Source of the DNA: Acidovorax defluvii
GTDB lineage: Bacteria > Pseudomonadota > Gammaproteobacteria > Burkholderiales > Burkholderiaceae_C
Length of the DNA: 64,000 bases
Direction of reading: 5' to 3'
Assembly (NCBI GenBank): GCA_003268905.1
Contig: QLTU01000021.1
Coordinates: 1 to 64,000, forward strand
Both the position numbers and the translations under genes were made by a program. Shown in pieces: positions 51,656-60,746 of the stretch (its first letter is position 1; the number at the start of each line of letters is the position of its first letter). The notes beneath the pieces were generated by a model. That model was not told the origin of the DNA and made no database searches. It saw nothing but the letters and a program-made list of their open reading frames with translations.

Positions 51656-52101
51656 TGCGGCTGCCGGGCCTGCAATGCTTTTTGTTGGGCTAGTTTTTCA
51701 GCGCGGATGCTTTGCCATTCGTCGGGGGTGATGGCGGGCTGCGTGCTATCGCGGCTGTCCTGCACCTTGGCGCGCACCCAGCGGTCGTATTCGGCGGCGT
51801 GGGTGAGTGCCTGGGCGCGGTCGGGGCGGCTGCGTTTGTGCTCGGGTGCCTGATCCGGCTGCCAATTTTCCAAGCCTTCGAGCACGATGCGGCGCACGCC
51901 CAGTTTGTGCAGCAGCTTCAAGGCGGCGTCGGTGGTGCCAAACAGCCGTGCCTGCGTGCCCCGCGCCTGCACCAGCGAAGCCTCGCCGGTGAGGGTGGTC
52001 ACCTTCACGGCAAACTGCGAGCCCACGGGCTCCAGCGCCACCGATTGCACAGCGCCATGGGCAAAGGCTGCTTGAAATTGGGTTTGGGTGAGGGTTTGCA
52101 T
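51652..52101 (-). CDS. Antitoxin partner of the ParE-type toxin
   Basis: A 149-residue protein. The C-terminal part (HAAEYDRWVRAKVQDSRDS, then ITPDEWQSIRAEKLAQQ) matches the stability-determinant/PaaA-type antitoxins that bind ParE toxins. The N-terminal part has a small beta domain (TLTGEASLVQARGTQARLFG) that may bind DNA. It overlaps the toxin start by four bases. Confidence 0.75.
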   Translation of the reverse strand: MQTLTQTQFQAAFAHGAVQSVALEPVGSQFAVKVTTLTGEASLVQARGTQARLFGTTDAALKLLHKLGVRRIVLEGLENWQPDQAPEHKRSRPDRAQALTHAAEYDRWVRAKVQDSRDSTQPAITPDEWQSIRAEKLAQQKALQARQPQ

Positions 52102-52230
52102 ACGGTGGCGTGCGCTTTATTAACGTTAGTTGTTCTTCTTTATACGTTAAATTGCCATGGGGTGCCAGAGATTTGGCAACGGCCTGTTGCCATATTGCGG
52201 GGGCGCCGTAAAAAGGGGCAACCTGAAGTT

Positions 52231-52278
52231 ATGGTCAAAAGTGGCTCTAGCGCTTATTCAGCAAGCGCAAGCAGCTAT
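52231..52278. repeat. 48-base dispersed repeat, copy 2
   Basis: Second copy of the repeat at 51263-51310, in the same orientation, 968 bases away. The two copies bracket the toxin-antitoxin pair. Confidence 0.8.
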
Positions 52279-52401
52279 TGGTTTGATAGTGTTTTTGCTT
52301 TGGGGTAACCCAGTTTTCTACCGCCAGCCCTTCCACACGGCAAAACTCGCGCGCGTTGTTGGTCACCAGCACCCAGCCTTCGGCACGCGCGTGGGCGGGG
52401 T
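52247..52401 (-). pseudogene. PIN-domain toxin, C-terminal fragment
   Basis: One frame reads NPAHARAEGWVLVTNNAREF followed by CRVEGLAVENWV, which is the C-terminal end of VapC-type PIN toxins. The rest of the gene is missing. It ends in the 48-base repeat. Confidence 0.65.
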
Positions 52402-53346
52402 TCAGAAGGCCTCGCGCTCTTGAGGGGGCGTATCGGCGCGGCCTGTTTGCATGAAGTCGGCAGGCATGTTGAAGGACTCCTCCGATGCAGCGCGCGCACG
52501 GGCGTTCAGGATCAGGTTGATGAGCGCAAACATGCGATGAAACAGGTAGTCCACCTCGGCAGGCTGCAGGGGGGTTTTGTCTGTCTCGAAGTGCCGTATG
52601 TGAAACTCGTTCCCGATTTTTGTCAGCGCCCGGGCCTCTGTTTCCACAAGCTCTCTGAACCTGCTGCCTGGCAAAGCGACGGCATCCAGCATGGCTTGGG
52701 CGGACTCTCCCTTGTTGCCGCCCGCAAGGGTTTTTAGGCGTTCCCACCCGTCCCACAGCTTTTCGATGGCATCGTTACGCGCGGATGGTGCGGGATCTCG
52801 GAAGCGTTCGCATGCCAGTTGCAACAAGTTATCAAGGGTGACGTCACCGCTCTGGGGGATGCGACCAATGGCCTGGGTCAAGATGGATGGAACTTGGCGA
52901 AGCTCACTGAGCCTGCGTATGTCTCTGAGAAGCGGCTCCAGAATCTTGGCGTGGAAAACGAATACGTGTGCTGACAGAGAACTTCCAACATGGAAGTGGC
53001 TGTGCACAAAATTCAGAAAATCGACTTTCTTGGCTGCAATGTATCGGCAGAGTGCTATCTGCATCGACACCCGCTCTGCGCGGTCGTGGGGCCAGTTCAG
53101 ATGCGCTGAGCCAACATGCGAACCTGCTGTGGCTTCAGCACGCTGCAACCAATCGTCGAAATCGACTGACGGGAGAGCCTCAGACAAAAAGCTTGCCAAT
53201 GGCTCGCGGTCGAAAACCGCCACCAGCCGATTCAGTACGTGCGCCGCCTCTTTGAACTCTGCTTGTTGGAAGTCGGCCTTTGCGTCTTCCATATCTTGAA
53301 AAGCGACGGTGAGAGCCGAGCTCGCGGCCAATTCGGTTTGCGTCAT
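52402..53346 (-). CDS. Unknown protein with a possible HEPN/Abi-like C-terminus
   Basis: A 314-residue protein from ATG 53346 (MTQTELAASSALTVAFQDME); the frame is open further up but overlaps the preceding gene. It is largely helical. The C-terminal block (DAIEKLWDGWERLKTLAGG, then LTKIGNEFHIRHFETDK and DYLFHRMFALINLIL) recalls HEPN-type domains at the end of some abortive-infection proteins. The R-x(n)-H motif of an active HEPN ribonuclease is not certain. Its start overlaps the stop of the 106-residue gene (ATGA), so the pair is coupled. Confidence 0.55.
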   Translation of the reverse strand: MTQTELAASSALTVAFQDMEDAKADFQQAEFKEAAHVLNRLVAVFDREPLASFLSEALPSVDFDDWLQRAEATAGSHVGSAHLNWPHDRAERVSMQIALCRYIAAKKVDFLNFVHSHFHVGSSLSAHVFVFHAKILEPLLRDIRRLSELRQVPSILTQAIGRIPQSGDVTLDNLLQLACERFRDPAPSARNDAIEKLWDGWERLKTLAGGNKGESAQAMLDAVALPGSRFRELVETEARALTKIGNEFHIRHFETDKTPLQPAEVDYLFHRMFALINLILNARARAASEESFNMPADFMQTGRADTPPQEREAF

Positions 53347-53663
53347 TTCAGGCCGAGCTTTTCGGTTGCCCACTCTTTTCCGGCTTCGTTCAGCATGGAC
53401 TTCCAGTCCGTAAAGCTGGATATGGAACGAATGAACGCGTCCCACTCTTCGTCGGGGATGGCTGCAAAATCTTCTGGGGTTTCGATCTTGAAACCGCTTG
53501 CCTGGTACATCTCGTCAGCGGAACCAAACGGTGTATGACGCAGCAGGAAAGCAGGCGTGAGGACTTCACCGACGGGTACTGACTGTTTGTTTATCGCCTC
53601 GGCCTTCCTCTGCAAGTCGTTGAGCTTTTTCATTGCCTCGTCGAGGCCAGTGATTTTGAACAT
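53343..53663 (-). CDS. Small protein coupled to the HEPN-like gene
   Basis: A 106-residue protein starting MFKITGLDEAMKKLNDLQRK, with no family that I can name. Its N-terminus is a short helical repeat as in some phage-derived proteins (LDELQRKA-type), and the rest is acidic. It may be the partner or antidote of the next gene. It lies 50 bases after brxC. Confidence 0.5.
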   Translation of the reverse strand: MFKITGLDEAMKKLNDLQRKAEAINKQSVPVGEVLTPAFLLRHTPFGSADEMYQASGFKIETPEDFAAIPDEEWDAFIRSISSFTDWKSMLNEAGKEWATEKLGLK

Positions 53664-53713
53664 TCGACGCTCCCCACATCAGTTAAAAATTGCTGTCTCA
53701 GCGTTGTCGCCGT

Positions 53714-56700
53714 TTACTGCACGCGCGCTTTTTGTCCGGCCCGCACCACGGCCAAGAGTTCGGACTTGAGTCGGGTGAGGTAGGCATCCACTTCAGCTTC
53801 GGTTTCCAAGTAAGGCTGGTTGGAGAACTCGGCAGCGCGCACCACGCGGGTAGTTTTAGGGGCCTGTGCTGGACTTGCCAAAGCGTTGGGCTGGCCGGTT
53901 TGCAGGGGCTGGGTGGTATCGCCGGGGCTGGCCACCCTGGGGGTGGTGGGCTTGGCGGCAGCAGCGGCCACGGCGGCTTCGATGAGGGTGATGGCCTCGT
54001 CCATGGCGTCGCCCCCTTGGCTTTGCAGGTACAGGATTTGCGCAATGCCGGTGAGGCCTGCAATGCGCGCCTTGAGGTCCTGCAAGGGTTTGAGGGCCTT
54101 GTTGGAAAGCTCGGGCGTAGCGGCAGAAGCAGCGAGCTGTTTTTGCACCTCGACCAGCTTGCCGTCGATGGAAAGCAGGGCTTTTTCTCGCTTGTCCTGC
54201 GCCAGTTGCTCGTTAACGGAGGTGACCGTGGCCACCAGCGGTTCGATGCGGTTGACCAAGGCGTAGGGCTGGGGGTTGTCGCGGATCTGGGTCAGCTCGG
54301 CCAGTGCCGTGGCCGCCTGGGGCGCCTTGTTCAGAGCTTCGCGGTTGTCGGCAAACTGGCTGAGAGCGGCTAGCAGCTTGCGCCAGGCGGTGATCTGGGT
54401 TTTGTAGAAGTTGACGAGGTCGTGGATGTCGTCAGATGCGTCTTGCCAGTCGTCCTTGGCGGAGAGCAGTGCCTCGATGAAGGCAAAGCTGTCGCGGATG
54501 GCGAGCTGCTGGCCGATGCGGGCCAGTGCTGCATCAATGGTGGGCTTGCCCGGATGGTGGGGGGTGGCGGCGGTGAGGTCGTAGCTTTTAAGGTCTGACT
54601 GCCAGTCGCCCAAGCGGGTGCGGTATTCGGCCACCAGGCTGTCTTCGTCTTCACGGCCCAGTTGGCTGAACAGGTCTTTGTACAGCTCGCGCGCGCGGCG
54701 CAGGGTGGTGGCGTCGGCGGTTTTGCGCTTCAAGATGGAGACTTGCTTGAAGCGGGCGGATTTGGTGAGCGGGTCGGCGGCGCTGGCGGGATCGAGGTCG
54801 CTGCCTTCGAGCATGAGCTTGATCTCGCCCGCCATGAACAAGCGGGCGACGAGCAGCACCGTTTCCCACTCGGGCTTCCATCCCCAGGGAATGCCAGCAA
54901 AGCGGTCCACCACGTCGGACAGCAGCACGCGGGACTGGCTGGCGGCCATTTGCAGGTAGTCGCGCAGCTCTTGCACCGCCAGGGGGTTGCCCGCTTCGCC
55001 GTTCAGTGCCAGGGCGTGCTGCGCCAAGTCGCCTGCGCTGAGCACGGCCTTGATTTCTGCAATGGGGTCGGCCTGGCGCACCTTCAGGTAGGGCAGCTTG
55101 CTGTAAGTGTTGGTGATGAGGTAGTTGAGCAGCTCATCGAGCACGGTGGCCGGGCTGCTGGCCTTGATTTGCACCGGCTGGCCCAGGGCGTAGAAGTCGC
55201 CAGCGGTGATGAGTTCAGACAGCTGGTGCACCAGGCGCTGGCGGCGTTCGCGGTTTTCATCCTTGCGGTCGGCCAAGATGCGTTTGAGCGATGGCGTGGC
55301 CTGGTCGGCCTTGGGGCTGACGATGTATTTTTCGATTTGCTGGTAGGTGGCCAGCTCGATGTCCAGGCGCTCGCCCTCAGCCAAGCGCACGAGGGCACGC
55401 CCGGCGCCTTCGCTGCTGCGCAGGATGCATTTGGCGCTGTGCAGTTTGTCGTAGTCGTCGCCCAGCGGGGTGAGCACTTCAAAGCTGAGGGCATGGCTGG
55501 CCTGGCGCCAGGGCGCGCCGTCGAGCAGGCGGTTGAATTCGTAGTCCGACTTGGTATCGCGGTGGCGCACCTTGGTCTGGCTGCCCAGGATTTCATCGAA
55601 CACGATTTCGGCCAGCAGGCGTGCCTTTTCTGCGGCGGAAACGTCCACATGGCCAATCTCGCGGGCCACGTCGCGCTCTTCGTTCGTCAGAAAGAACCAC
55701 TGGTCACCGTTGCGGCTGACCAGGCGTTGCTGCTCCAGCCGCGCCAGGCTTTCCTGAATCTGGCGCTTGAGGGCAAGTTTGTCGGCGTCGATCTGGTCAA
55801 TGCACAGGGTGGCAAGGTTGTCGATGTTGGGCTTGACGATGTCGGGGATGTAGCGAATCAGGAACATCGCCTTGAGCAGCTGGCTGTCGTAAGGCTGCAG
55901 GGCCGGGTTGAGCGGCGCCTCGTCGATGGAGCGCTTGGCCATGCCGTCGATGAAGCTTTCGATGGACGGATAGAAGTCGTACAGCGGCACCAGCACGTCG
56001 ATGCCGTTGGGGGCGTTGCGCACGGCAGCCGACTGGAAGGCGTCGAGCAATGAGCGTTCGCCGCGCGAGAGGTGCTTGCCGGTGGCGCCCACTTTGCGGA
56101 TGGTCTCAAAGATCTTTTGCAGCAGCGTGAACTGGTACGGCGCAAAGGGGTAGCAGGCGACAAACTCGGCAGCGTCTTTGTAGCCGCGCAGGCTGACGGC
56201 ATTGCCGACAAAGCTGAGCTGGTTGTTGATGACATCGCCCTTGCCAGCAAAGGCATCGCGCAGCAATACATGGGCCGCCTCGGTCTTGGAGAGCAAGCGT
56301 TCGCCAATCACTTCGTCGGTGTTGCTGCTTGCCAGAGACAGCCGCGTATGAAAACGCCCCTGAATCTTGGAGAAGTCTTGCGACTTGGCCTTGTTCGCCT
56401 CGCCAATGGCGGCGTCGATGTCTTCTTGGCTGGTGACGATGACCCAGGCGCGGCCCTTGCACTGCGTGCCCAACTGCTCGGTGATGGTTTGCAGGCTGAG
56501 CATGAGCTGCGAATTGGCACCGATAAACTGACCCACCTCATCCACCAGAAAGATCACCTTGTGGTTGGCAGGTTTGGTTGCAAGGTAGTCGTTGACGACC
56601 TTGGCAAAGCTTTCGATGTTGATGCGAAAGTCATCGCGGGCACGGTCAAACCACTGGCCAGCAGACTCGGACGTCATCTTGAGAGCTTGGGCAAGCGCCA

Positions 56701-57355
56701 CCACGATGTCGTCACGCAAGAAATCCACGGCGTCGCGCTCTTGCTCCCAGGTGCTGCCGTTGGATGCTGCAAAGGCGGCCTTGAAGACATCGAGAGCGCC
56801 CTTGGAGACCAGGTGGCGCTCCATGTCGGCGATGTGCGGAGCGTCGCCCGAGTAGCCTAACTTTTCGTTGAAGACGCGCAGGAACACTTGCAGGATGGCG
56901 TCGCGGTCTGTTTTGCTGTCGGCCTTGGCGTCGATGTTGAACAGGATCACATCAGCGGTGCCCTGCACGGCGCGTTGAATGTCGGCCTGCAGCATGGCGT
57001 CTTTGATCTTGTGGTGATCGAAGAACTGGGCGGCGCTGCGCTTTTCTCCCGTTTCGGGGTTTTGCGCCTGCAGGTTTTCCAGCAGGTACGACAGTATCTT
57101 GATGAAGTGCGATTTGCCCGAGCCAAAGAACCCGCTGACCCAGACGCCCATGCGGTCAGTGATGGCCGCGTCATGCGGACGGTCGATGGCGGCCAAATAA
57201 GCGTCAAAGAATCTGCGCAGGTATTCGCTGATCTGCTTGGTGACGACGTATTCCTCCAGCTCTTGCCACACGCTGGCTGCGTCCATCTGGTCGGCTTTGA
57301 TGACGCCGTTGATGGGGCGGTCGATGGGCTTTTGGAACAGGTCGCGAATGATCAT
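53714..57355 (-). CDS. brxC: BrxC, large BREX ATPase
   Basis: A 1213-residue protein from ATG 57355 (MIIRDLFQKPIDRPINGVIK); an upstream extension to 57490 overlaps brxB and is not used. Walker A is GFFGSGKSHFIK (75-86) and Walker B is VIFLVDEVGQF (near 270). The long remainder is helical with a low-complexity alanine/proline-rich region near residue 1150. BrxC (DUF6079) is an AAA-like ATPase needed for BREX defence and methylation. Intact. Confidence 0.95.
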   Translation of the reverse strand: MIIRDLFQKPIDRPINGVIKADQMDAASVWQELEEYVVTKQISEYLRRFFDAYLAAIDRPHDAAITDRMGVWVSGFFGSGKSHFIKILSYLLENLQAQNPETGEKRSAAQFFDHHKIKDAMLQADIQRAVQGTADVILFNIDAKADSKTDRDAILQVFLRVFNEKLGYSGDAPHIADMERHLVSKGALDVFKAAFAASNGSTWEQERDAVDFLRDDIVVALAQALKMTSESAGQWFDRARDDFRINIESFAKVVNDYLATKPANHKVIFLVDEVGQFIGANSQLMLSLQTITEQLGTQCKGRAWVIVTSQEDIDAAIGEANKAKSQDFSKIQGRFHTRLSLASSNTDEVIGERLLSKTEAAHVLLRDAFAGKGDVINNQLSFVGNAVSLRGYKDAAEFVACYPFAPYQFTLLQKIFETIRKVGATGKHLSRGERSLLDAFQSAAVRNAPNGIDVLVPLYDFYPSIESFIDGMAKRSIDEAPLNPALQPYDSQLLKAMFLIRYIPDIVKPNIDNLATLCIDQIDADKLALKRQIQESLARLEQQRLVSRNGDQWFFLTNEERDVAREIGHVDVSAAEKARLLAEIVFDEILGSQTKVRHRDTKSDYEFNRLLDGAPWRQASHALSFEVLTPLGDDYDKLHSAKCILRSSEGAGRALVRLAEGERLDIELATYQQIEKYIVSPKADQATPSLKRILADRKDENRERRQRLVHQLSELITAGDFYALGQPVQIKASSPATVLDELLNYLITNTYSKLPYLKVRQADPIAEIKAVLSAGDLAQHALALNGEAGNPLAVQELRDYLQMAASQSRVLLSDVVDRFAGIPWGWKPEWETVLLVARLFMAGEIKLMLEGSDLDPASAADPLTKSARFKQVSILKRKTADATTLRRARELYKDLFSQLGREDEDSLVAEYRTRLGDWQSDLKSYDLTAATPHHPGKPTIDAALARIGQQLAIRDSFAFIEALLSAKDDWQDASDDIHDLVNFYKTQITAWRKLLAALSQFADNREALNKAPQAATALAELTQIRDNPQPYALVNRIEPLVATVTSVNEQLAQDKREKALLSIDGKLVEVQKQLAASAATPELSNKALKPLQDLKARIAGLTGIAQILYLQSQGGDAMDEAITLIEAAVAAAAAKPTTPRVASPGDTTQPLQTGQPNALASPAQAPKTTRVVRAAEFSNQPYLETEAEVDAYLTRLKSELLAVVRAGQKARVQ

Positions 57356-57407
57356 GGGACTGTGATGGGATGGGGTGCAGCGGGTGAGCGAAGACGGAGG
57401 CGCGAAC

Positions 57408-57995
57408 TCAAGTGGTTTCGGGAACCAGGCGGAAGGCCCGGTAGTAGTGGTCTTCGGCCAGCGTGTTGAACAGGCGCAGCGAGTGGCCATCGTACCGGCC
57501 CGGAAAGAACATGAGCAGTGGCGTGTTACCCATGATCGGGTGCAGCGCAGAAAGCAGCGTGTGGGTGCGCAGCATGGGGTAGACGGCGCCCACGCCAGTT
57601 AATACGAGCAAATCCAGTGCAGCGATGTCATGCAGATCTGCAATTTTTTGGGCCAGCTTGTCTTCTTTGAGCACCGAGCGCAGAGCGGCCAGGGCACCAT
57701 CGTTGCCTTTGGTTTGCTGCATGGCGATGGCTTTGTCGAGCAACTTGCGCTCTTCCAATAACTCCGTCACCAGAGTCAACAGATCGACTACAGCGCAGCG
57801 AATGGCTGGTGACTGCTTGCCCAGGGTGGGAACTACGGTGCCTGAGAGGAAATCCCGCACATCCATCTCACGGTCAGGCGGGTAGTCGAAGATCCAGAAG
57901 CCAATTTCGTTGCCGAGCCCCTTGCTGTCGAGGAAGTCCCGCGAAGTGACACGCGGCAAGATCTGATTCAGGCGTTCTTCAAGGCTCAACGTCAT
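57408..57995 (-). CDS. brxB: BrxB, DUF1788 BREX protein
   Basis: A 195-residue protein from ATG 57995 (MTLSLEERLNQILPRV), with GIGNE-type DUF1788 features (LGNEIGFWIFDYPPDREMDV; GVGAVYPMLRTHTLL; MFFPGRYDGHSLRLF). The start overlaps the brxA stop by four bases. BrxB is required for BREX activity; its biochemical role is not established. Confidence 0.93.
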   Translation of the reverse strand: MTLSLEERLNQILPRVTSRDFLDSKGLGNEIGFWIFDYPPDREMDVRDFLSGTVVPTLGKQSPAIRCAVVDLLTLVTELLEERKLLDKAIAMQQTKGNDGALAALRSVLKEDKLAQKIADLHDIAALDLLVLTGVGAVYPMLRTHTLLSALHPIMGNTPLLMFFPGRYDGHSLRLFNTLAEDHYYRAFRLVPETT

Positions 57996-58585
57996 TGCGC
58001 GCGCTCCAGGCATTCGAGGACATAGGTTTCATGGCGTTCACCGAGGTAGCGCCGCACATCGGGGTGCAGCGATCGGGGGGTAAGCCCCATGCTGCGGGCA
58101 TTGTCCAGGTATTTGGCCTCTGCAAGCACGCGAACAATGACCTGGAACAGCTTGGCCCGCGTGGAGTCGGCCCATTGAGTGACCGTAGGGTCGTGGTGCG
58201 CGCATTCGGCCAGGAAGTCCGGCCAGTCGTGGGGCGCGAGGGCCGACTCCAGCCCCCGCTGCCGCAGTGCATAGACAGTGCGCATGAAGTCGCCCAGCAA
58301 GGGGCTGTGCTTGATAGCTGCCGCAAGTAGAAGTTGGAGTTGCACTTCGCTTTCGCGATTGGAAATCATCTCCCAACCTGCAGCGTCCAGAGTCAGCAGT
58401 CGTTTGCGGATCAACGTGGCTTGTCGTCGTGCAGTAGCGGGGGTCTTCTTTTGCAGAATGTTATCGATCTCGATGGCATGATGCCATGCGGAGTCATTCG
58501 GGTGCGTCAGCAACAGCGCAGCAATGCGCTTGCTTTCGAGTGGCATGAGCGAACCAGCGGAGATTTCTGCGTTGTAAGTGGGCAC
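57992..58585 (-). CDS. brxA: BrxA, DUF1819 BREX protein
   Basis: A 197-residue protein starting at GTG 58585 (MPTYNAEISAGSLMPLESKR). The DUF1819 pattern is clear: LLAAAIKHSPLLGDFMRTVY and the C-terminal LTPRSLHPDVRRYLGERHET. BrxA is a small helix-turn-helix-like DNA-binding protein. First gene of the BREX locus. A palindrome 26 to 42 bases upstream is a candidate control site. Confidence 0.93.
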   Translation of the reverse strand: MPTYNAEISAGSLMPLESKRIAALLLTHPNDSAWHHAIEIDNILQKKTPATARRQATLIRKRLLTLDAAGWEMISNRESEVQLQLLLAAAIKHSPLLGDFMRTVYALRQRGLESALAPHDWPDFLAECAHHDPTVTQWADSTRAKLFQVIVRVLAEAKYLDNARSMGLTPRSLHPDVRRYLGERHETYVLECLERAQ

Positions 58586-58610
58586 AAATTTGATGTAATG
58601 CGCTTTTCAG

Positions 58611-58627
58611 CTATGCAGCCTGCATAG
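58611..58627. promoter_or_regulatory. Palindrome upstream of brxA
   Basis: CTATGCAGCCTGCATAG is a perfect palindrome around one central base. On the brxA strand a related half, TCTATGC, is repeated just upstream. It is the best candidate for an operator of the BREX locus. No brxR-type regulator gene is adjacent; the nearest WYL protein is at 23.2 kb. Confidence 0.5.
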
Positions 58628-58725
58628 ATCCCGCATAGACCATGCAATTTCGCGGGATGGTTTTCTTGGGCGTGAAAGCTATTGCGGTGGAGGCGGCGTT
58701 CAAAGACTGAGGGTCCGTTAAGTCG

Positions 58726-59337
58726 TCACGTCACATGGCAAGTTCGCAACTTCTCTCGCAGTTCAGTTTGAACGTCGGGATTAGATAAGCCGGTAGTCCC
58801 GTGACATGCGACTAGGCTTAGCCGAGAGGACTGAGGCCCACCCTCCAGATCGTCATCGAGAGCTAACCACTGGGCGTCTTCTTGAGTCTGTACGCCCCGT
58901 GGCATGGCTCGGTACATGGACAGGTTCCAGGGATCTATGCCATGCACGCGCCTGTGGTAAGTACCGCCAATGAATCGGGAGCGTATGGACAGCGGAATAC
59001 GCTTGAGGGTTGCACTGTATCCGGGGCGGATACACCAGGAGCTGCTCAGCACCAGGGCCACTGCTGGATAGGGTTCGAGCGCTGACTCGAGGATAGGAAT
59101 CCATTCGAACAGCGCATGTCTAGCCGCTTCGTACGGGCTCATATAGATGCCTTTGCGGGGATGCCAGAGAACTTTCTCATGATGGACTACACCATCGAGG
59201 TCCAGGTAGAGAACCACGTCCGCGCTCCGTGGCGTAGACACAGGCAGATATGGGACGTTTTGGCCGAAGTACATAGTAGGCATGCTGGATCTGGATCGCA
59301 GTTCGCATCCGAGGCAGCAACGACAAGACAGATGCAA
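58726..59337 (-). CDS. HAD-domain protein
   Basis: A protein of up to 203 residues; ATG 59283 (MPTMYFGQNVPYLP) is a more natural start, giving 185. VVLYLDLDGVVHHEK is the HAD D-x-D-G nucleophile motif, ALVLSSSWCI is motif II and WLALDDD is motif IV. It matches the small HAD proteins found with RNA-repair or defence genes. Substrate unknown. The 7-base spacing to the DUF2384-like gene upstream suggests one operon. Confidence 0.75.
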   Translation of the reverse strand: MHLSCRCCLGCELRSRSSMPTMYFGQNVPYLPVSTPRSADVVLYLDLDGVVHHEKVLWHPRKGIYMSPYEAARHALFEWIPILESALEPYPAVALVLSSSWCIRPGYSATLKRIPLSIRSRFIGGTYHRRVHGIDPWNLSMYRAMPRGVQTQEDAQWLALDDDLEGGPQSSRLSLVACHGTTGLSNPDVQTELREKLRTCHVT

Positions 59338-59343
59338 TCACGC

Positions 59344-59625
59344 TCACCCAGAGGGGGCAAGCAACTGCCGCACCTGTTCAAAACCCTCAGGGGTTTTAGC
59401 AACCTCTTCAGGCATCCGGCCACCCAGCGCCTGGTTGGGTGTGTCCAGCCAACGGCGTGCCGCAAGCAGGCTTCCCTTGGCATTGACTGCCAAGTGATCA
59501 AGTTCTTCCAGCCGCTCATAGTCGGGGCTGCCGAACTCACGGCCGACGGGCGCCATGCGATCCCAGTCCTGAAGTTCCTGCTGTGCATGGGCGGTATCGA
59601 AGAAGTTGGGGACGGTGCCAGTCAT
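59344..59625 (-). CDS. Xre/MbcA/ParS-type (DUF2384) protein
   Basis: A 93-residue protein from ATG 59625 (MTGTVPNFFDTAHAQQELQD). The C-terminal motif AARRWLDTPNQALGGRMPEE is the DUF2384 toxin-binding domain of Xre/MbcA/ParS antitoxins. The N-terminal DNA-binding half is shorter than usual. No RES-domain toxin is beside it, so it is either orphaned or paired with an unrelated neighbour. Confidence 0.7.
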   Translation of the reverse strand: MTGTVPNFFDTAHAQQELQDWDRMAPVGREFGSPDYERLEELDHLAVNAKGSLLAARRWLDTPNQALGGRMPEEVAKTPEGFEQVRQLLAPSG

Positions 59626-59758
59626 GAGACGCCAATCTTTGCAGCGCGGGCCACAATACCCAATACATTCCACGTCAATATCGTCAGACGCACCTCGACG
59701 GGGCTGTCGTGAACAATCGTGTTGAGCATTCACTTTCCTCCTTCGTAGATGAAGCCAC

Positions 59759-60418
59759 ATGAAGAACCCACATTATGAGTTGCTGGGACGACGCATGCGC
59801 CAGTACCACCGCACGCACCAGTGGCGCCTGTCGGAGGGCGGTCTGTACATCCCCCATGCTTACTGGAACATGGACGCGGACAGTCTTTCGTACTGGGACG
59901 ATGTGGGCTTCATCCTCAATGGACGGCGTGTCATCGTCTGGTGGCGACACCCTCGGGATCTCCACCGGGATGCCATCGAATCCCAGGCTTGGAGCGAGGC
60001 AGGTGACAGCCCCCGGGATAACTGGCTCTGCGAAGGGGGTACCCAAAACTACAAGAGGGTTGGCAAGTCAGGGCGACGGAAAAAGCTGAGCAGTTTCACC
60101 AGTCGTGAGCCGTCAGCAGCCCAGAGGCAGTACTACGACAAACTGCTGCAGATTGAGCAACGGTTGACCGGGGAGGGGGTTGACTTGGAGGTCCGCCCGT
60201 CGTGGAGTTGGAAGCGCCTCAGTTGGGCGATGGGGGTGAGCCTTGTGGCACCCCTGAACGTACGAAACGAAAAGGAAGTCACGGTCGTGGCGCAATTGGC
60301 ACGTGACCTCATCTTGCGAAAGACCACCTTGGACCAAGAATTCCCAGGCTTTGTGTACGACCGATCAAGCTGGCTGCGGGATCAAACCAAGGCGCGCACG
60401 ACTGAGGCTTCCAGCTAG
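59759..60418 (+). CDS. Protein of unknown function
   Basis: A 219-residue protein starting MKNPHYELLGRRMRQYHRTH that I do not recognise. It is rich in tryptophan and arginine: YIPHAYWNMDADSLSYWDD, VIVWWRHPRDLHRDAIESQ, RPSWSWKRLSW. It has no signal peptide or membrane helix. It is divergent from the DUF2384-like gene. The charge and aromatic content suit a nucleic-acid-binding protein, which is a guess. Confidence 0.55.
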   Translation: MKNPHYELLGRRMRQYHRTHQWRLSEGGLYIPHAYWNMDADSLSYWDDVGFILNGRRVIVWWRHPRDLHRDAIESQAWSEAGDSPRDNWLCEGGTQNYKRVGKSGRRKKLSSFTSREPSAAQRQYYDKLLQIEQRLTGEGVDLEVRPSWSWKRLSWAMGVSLVAPLNVRNEKEVTVVAQLARDLILRKTTLDQEFPGFVYDRSSWLRDQTKARTTEASS

Positions 60419-60746
60419 GCAGTAATGTGGTGGATATATGGGTTTGAACTGAATAAGACGTTTACCTTCACATTGCTACCCTATTCTTAAGAGGCCTTCC
60501 GCTGTTCATGATCGACAGTCGAATTGATCACATCGCCAGACTGAGTGTTCAAGAGGGCCGGGATACGCAGGTTGCAGCTGGCGATCGCGCGTTAGTCCGC
60601 GACGTAGCGCGAGGCAGCGGTAAGGACTAGCTCTTGCGGCCCAGCACCAAACAGGGGCAAGGTCACCTTTGTTTTTTGTTAGTAAAAGGGTCGTTACTTA
60701 GCGGAAGCAGGCCTTTATTCCGTGTCCTTAAATTGGCTTGCTGATG
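60419..60746. other. Intergenic stretch, nothing recognised
   Basis: About 330 bases between two convergent genes. No gene, RNA or strong terminator is evident. Confidence 0.5.

Noticed and set aside
54662-56053. 463-codon plus-strand open frame opposite brxC
   Set aside because: Antisense shadow of an intact conserved gene.
39877-58585. BREX locus as a novel system
   Set aside because: All six core genes of BREX type 1 are present and recognisable. Only the inserted cargo is of special interest.
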